Source: Oryzicola mucosus (GTDB lineage Bacteria; Pseudomonadota; Alphaproteobacteria; Rhizobiales; Rhizobiaceae). Taken from it: a DNA stretch of 64,000 nucleotides. The position numbers and the translations under genes were made by a program. How positions within the stretch are numbered: position 1 is the stretch's first letter; every line of letters starts with the position of its first letter. Under the pieces are notes generated by a model. It had not been told where the DNA came from and did not search any database. It was given only the letters and a program-made list of their open reading frames with translations. Below are positions 61,565-64,000 of this stretch, piece by piece. The stretch is taken from assembly GCF_014534685.1 (NCBI RefSeq), contig NZ_JACVVX010000001.1, forward strand, positions 884,501 to 948,500. Direction: 5' to 3'.

Positions 61565-62245
61565 ATGATCAAGCTTCTCACCACCACGTTCGCCGCTGGA
61601 GTTCTTCTTTCATGTATGGGCAATGTGGCAATGGCTCAATCCTCGGTGACGGCCTCAACAGACCTGAATGTTCGTAGTGGTCCTGGGCCGAACTATCCGG
61701 TTGTGGGCATGATTGGGGCAGGCCAAGCGGCACCGCTGAACGGTTGCCTGGAAAGCGGCAAGTGGTGTTCCGTTACAACCGCAACGGGCGAAGGCTGGGT
61801 GTATTCCGACTATCTGGTTGGTGAATTCGGTGGTTCTCAGGTTGTGTTGACACAGCGCCCAGCGGACTCCGGCGTCAAGGTCGTAGAGGCCCCTGCCAAT
61901 AAGGGCGGCGGCGACACCGGTGCGGTCGCTGGCGGAATCACCGGCGCGGTTGCCGGAGCCATTATCGGTGGCCCCGTTGGCGCCGCTGTCGGAGGTGCGG
62001 CTGGTGTTGTCGCCGGCGGTGCGACCGGCACAGTCATTGATCCGCCGCAAAATGTAAGGACGTATGTGACAAGCAACAAGCAGGACGTCGTCTATCTGGA
62101 TGGCGAGGCGGTTGTCGGAGCCAGCCTTCCCGAGAACGTCAAGCTCTATGACGTTCCCGACTATGAATACCGATATGTTTACGTAAACGGACAGCCCGTT
62201 TTGGTAGATGGAAAAACTCGACAGATTGTTTACGTCGTTCGCTGA
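61565..62245 (+). CDS. Exported SH3 / glycine-zipper / DUF1236 protein (226 aa)
   Basis: Signal peptide (LLTTTFAAGVLLSCMGNVAMA, cut before QSSVT); the Cys in it lacks a full lipobox. A bacterial SH3 domain follows (about 25-85; TDLNVRSGPGPNYPVVGMI, WCSVTTATGEGWVYSDYL), then a Gly/Ala-rich glycine zipper (about 120-160; GGPVGAAVGGAAGVVAGG) likely to insert in membrane, and a C-terminal DUF1236-like domain (YVTSNKQDVVYLDGEAVVG; YRYVYVNGQPVLVDG). AGGAG precedes the ATG by eight bases. SH3 domains of this kind bind peptidoglycan. It is probably an envelope protein with the palindromes upstream as control sites. Confidence 0.88.
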   Translation: MIKLLTTTFAAGVLLSCMGNVAMAQSSVTASTDLNVRSGPGPNYPVVGMIGAGQAAPLNGCLESGKWCSVTTATGEGWVYSDYLVGEFGGSQVVLTQRPADSGVKVVEAPANKGGGDTGAVAGGITGAVAGAIIGGPVGAAVGGAAGVVAGGATGTVIDPPQNVRTYVTSNKQDVVYLDGEAVVGASLPENVKLYDVPDYEYRYVYVNGQPVLVDGKTRQIVYVVR

Positions 62246-62258
62246 GACGTGAATCATG

Positions 62259-62285
62259 GCGGCTCCCCCATCGCGGGGGAGCCGC
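62259..62285 (+). terminator. Terminator after the SH3/DUF1236 gene
   Basis: Perfect 11-base stem GCGGCTCCCCC / GGGGGAGCCGC with loop ATCGC, 13 bases after the stop, followed by TCTTA. Confidence 0.8.
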
Positions 62286-62498
62286 TCTTACAGTATGTCG
62301 AGCGTTAACGTTGTCACTTTGAATGAACAGTGTAGCCGGATAGACTCCGGATAGGGCGAATCTCGGGTGTCACTTTAGTCTTGGCAGATACCAAAGAACC
62401 ACAGCGACTGGCAGCAGGCGAGATGCTGCGAGCGTCTTGCGCGATGCGATGAAGATGAACGAGTACAAGGGTTACGTCTGCACGATCAGGAGTCGGAA

Positions 62499-63773
62499 GT
62501 GATCCGCTCCATTTTGAAGATTTTAACCGCGTTCGCGCTTGCTTCAGCTTTGATACTCTTGGCGCTCAATATCCTGCCGGAACGCCGCGAGGTGCGCGAT
62601 CCGATCCCACACGAGATTGCTCTGTCAGACCGGCACTTTTTACAGACGACGAAAAGCGTATACGGGTCAAACATAGAAGCTGGCCATGAAATCGTTACGC
62701 TGGTCAACGGCGATGTCATTTTTCCGGCGATGCTCGAAGCAATCGCCGAGGCAAAAGAGACGATCAATTTTCTGACCTACATATATTGGTCTGGCGAGAT
62801 TGCGGAAGTCTTCGCCAAAGCTCTCGCCGACAAGGCTCGCGATGGCGTCGCGGTTCGAGTGCTTCTCGATTGGGCAGGATCAATACCCTTCGATCAGCGT
62901 CTGATCGACATCATGGAAGATGCCGGCGTCATAGTTCACCGTTTTCGTCCTCTTCACTGGTATTCGATCGATCGACTGAACAACCGAACTCACAGAAAAC
63001 TACTCATCGTTGATGGAACAGTGGGTTTCACAGGAGGCGTTGGGATTGGCGATGAGTGGCTGGGCAATGCCGAAGCCCCGACCCAATGGCGTGACAACCA
63101 TTACCTCGTCAAAGGTCCTGTTGTGTCAGACATGCAGGCGGCTTTTGCAGAGAATTGGCTTGAGGCAAGCAATGAGGTGCTGCAGGGGGCCAAGTTCTAT
63201 CCACAGCATCCTAGCCATGGCGCCGTTGTTGCCCAGCACATAAAGTCGTCGCCGAGCGGCGGATCGAGCTCAATGCACCAGATGTTGCTCATGACCTTGG
63301 CAGCGTCCACGAGCCACGTCCGCATCGCAATGGCTTACTTCGTGCCCGATGAGGTCGCGATCAAGCAATTGCTCGATCTGCGCCGGCGTGGCGTGAAAGT
63401 CGATGTCATTGTCCCTGGCGACAATAATGACGTTCCAATGGCGCGTCGTGCTTCACGCCATTTATGGGGACGGCTGCTCAAGGCAGGCATCCGTATTCAT
63501 GAGTATCAGCCGACAATGTACCATACGAAGGTGATTATTGCAGACGAGCAACTGGCCATTATTGGCTCGGCCAATTTCGACGAAAGATCATTGAGGTTGA
63601 ACGACGAAGCAATCTTGAATGTTTACGACCAAGATTTCGCGCGGAAGCAGATTGCGATTTTCAACCACGACCTACAGCGAACGCGGGAGATTAGTTTTCA
63701 GGATTGGGAGAACCGCTCGGTCTGGGATCAGTTTTCGGATTGGATGGCAAGCTTGCTAAGGACGCAGCTTTAG
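62499..63773 (+). CDS. Cardiolipin synthase-like phospholipase D family protein (424 aa)
   Basis: One N-terminal membrane helix (about 4-24, ILKILTAFALASALILLAL) anchors two PLD domains. The HKD motifs are complete: HRKLLIVDGTVGFTGG (His about 165) and HTKVIIADEQLAIIGSANFD (His about 341), each with His, Lys and Asp. Enzymes of this type join phosphatidyl groups to glycerol lipids or alcohols. The start is GTG at 62499, with AGGAG six bases upstream. At 424 residues with a single N-terminal helix it is nearer to ClsB/C or rhizobial Cls types than to ClsA. It has its own upstream gap of about 210 bases. Confidence 0.93.
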   Translation: MIRSILKILTAFALASALILLALNILPERREVRDPIPHEIALSDRHFLQTTKSVYGSNIEAGHEIVTLVNGDVIFPAMLEAIAEAKETINFLTYIYWSGEIAEVFAKALADKARDGVAVRVLLDWAGSIPFDQRLIDIMEDAGVIVHRFRPLHWYSIDRLNNRTHRKLLIVDGTVGFTGGVGIGDEWLGNAEAPTQWRDNHYLVKGPVVSDMQAAFAENWLEASNEVLQGAKFYPQHPSHGAVVAQHIKSSPSGGSSSMHQMLLMTLAASTSHVRIAMAYFVPDEVAIKQLLDLRRRGVKVDVIVPGDNNDVPMARRASRHLWGRLLKAGIRIHEYQPTMYHTKVIIADEQLAIIGSANFDERSLRLNDEAILNVYDQDFARKQIAIFNHDLQRTREISFQDWENRSVWDQFSDWMASLLRTQL

Positions 63774-63922
63774 GTGTCCGATAGGCGGTAGGGTCCGCTG
63801 ATTGGAAAAACATCTTTCGACACCGGTTCCAGTCCTGCATTGGAAAACGCGATCGGCTCCAGAGATTGATATGTTGTTAGCCTTCGACGGTGTACCACTT
63901 TCAGAGTGGAGGATATGCGGCG

Positions 63923-64000
63923 ATGAGAGCCCCAACAACATCACTTGCAAACCAGATAACGGGACTTTCCTATATCTTCGCTATCCTTCTGGTGGCTGTA
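63923..64000 (+). CDS. Start of a probable membrane protein cut by the right edge
   Basis: An ATG at 63923 with GTGGAGGA about ten bases upstream opens a frame of 26 residues to the window end. It reads MRAPTTSLANQITGL and then the hydrophobic SYIFAILLVAV. The frame looks real because of the binding site and membrane-like segment, but no family can be named. The 149 bases before it hold nothing recognisable. Confidence 0.5.
   Translation, partial: MRAPTTSLANQITGLSYIFAILLVAV

Noticed and set aside
61837-62079. Pro/Ala/Thr-rich minus-strand frame in the SH3/DUF1236 gene
   Set aside because: It is the antisense of the glycine-zipper repeat, not a gene. The repetitive DNA there was also considered as a repeat array, but the units are only Gly/Ala codons.
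1-64000. Search by eye for CRISPR arrays, tRNA or rRNA genes, phage genes and integration sites
   Set aside because: No regularly spaced repeats, cloverleaf-like sequences, rRNA signatures, integrase or phage structural genes were seen. A dedicated tRNA scan was not possible.

Overview
The window is GC-rich DNA that reads as an alphaproteobacterium of the Hyphomicrobiales (Mesorhizobium/Aminobacter/Rhizobium-like). That placement is inferred from gene style: BA14K-type and DUF1236 proteins, FrcA-like short sugar ATPases, many IclR-regulated catabolic operons and rhizobial-type IS relics. About 57 complete protein genes, two edge fragments and several relics are supported. No rRNA, tRNA or CRISPR array was seen.

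Layout. (1) 1-18652 is a catabolic block: a minus-strand acyl-CoA operon (ligase, two acyl-CoA dehydrogenases, enoyl-CoA hydratase), a fused hydratase/3-hydroxyacyl-CoA dehydrogenase, a PaaG-like isomerase, an IclR regulator, and a plus-strand series (SDR, LivK-like binding protein, SMP-30 lactonase, ADP-forming acyl-CoA synthetase, SnoaL-like protein, flavin reductase, tandem-SDR fusion, 97-aa orphan, luciferase-like monooxygenase). The content fits oxidation of a cyclic alcohol to a ketone, oxygen insertion, lactone opening, CoA activation and beta-oxidation. Four promoter gaps share the sequence TTCA-N6-TGAA, a candidate operator of the IclR protein. (2) 18767-21353 holds an orphan HupE-like membrane protein, a decayed FAD-linked oxidase and an AmaB-like aldehyde dehydrogenase. 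(3) 21574-35760 is a second IclR-linked block: DUF6282 hydrolase-like protein, quinone oxidoreductase, cupin, BKACE, HpcH/HpaI aldolase, SDR, TctBAC-type transporter, molybdenum hydroxylase and GST. Two promoter gaps carry the same CGTTTC-N7-GAAACG palindrome.

(4) 35.8-36.4 kb is a graveyard of IS3 and IS5 relics. (5) 36414-45480 encodes two sugar ABC importers, a sugar epimerase/dehydrogenase-like protein and a LacI regulator, with palindromic operators and strong hairpins after the binding-protein genes. (6) 46095-57339 is a third catabolic block: ACMSD-like amidohydrolase, bicupin, FAH-family enzyme, RidA and Ldh-family dehydrogenase, facing two NitT/TauT-type ABC importers and a GntR/FadR regulator. 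Related CGATAA-containing elements lie at both transporter promoters.

(7) 57340-64000 looks more like core genome: an IS630 relic, a NarL-type two-component system, small envelope proteins (BA14K repeats; SH3 plus glycine-zipper plus DUF1236), a set of GGAC/GTCC palindromes and a cardiolipin synthase-like enzyme. The regulator-site pairings and pathway substrates are inferences from sequence and context; no search or computation was run.
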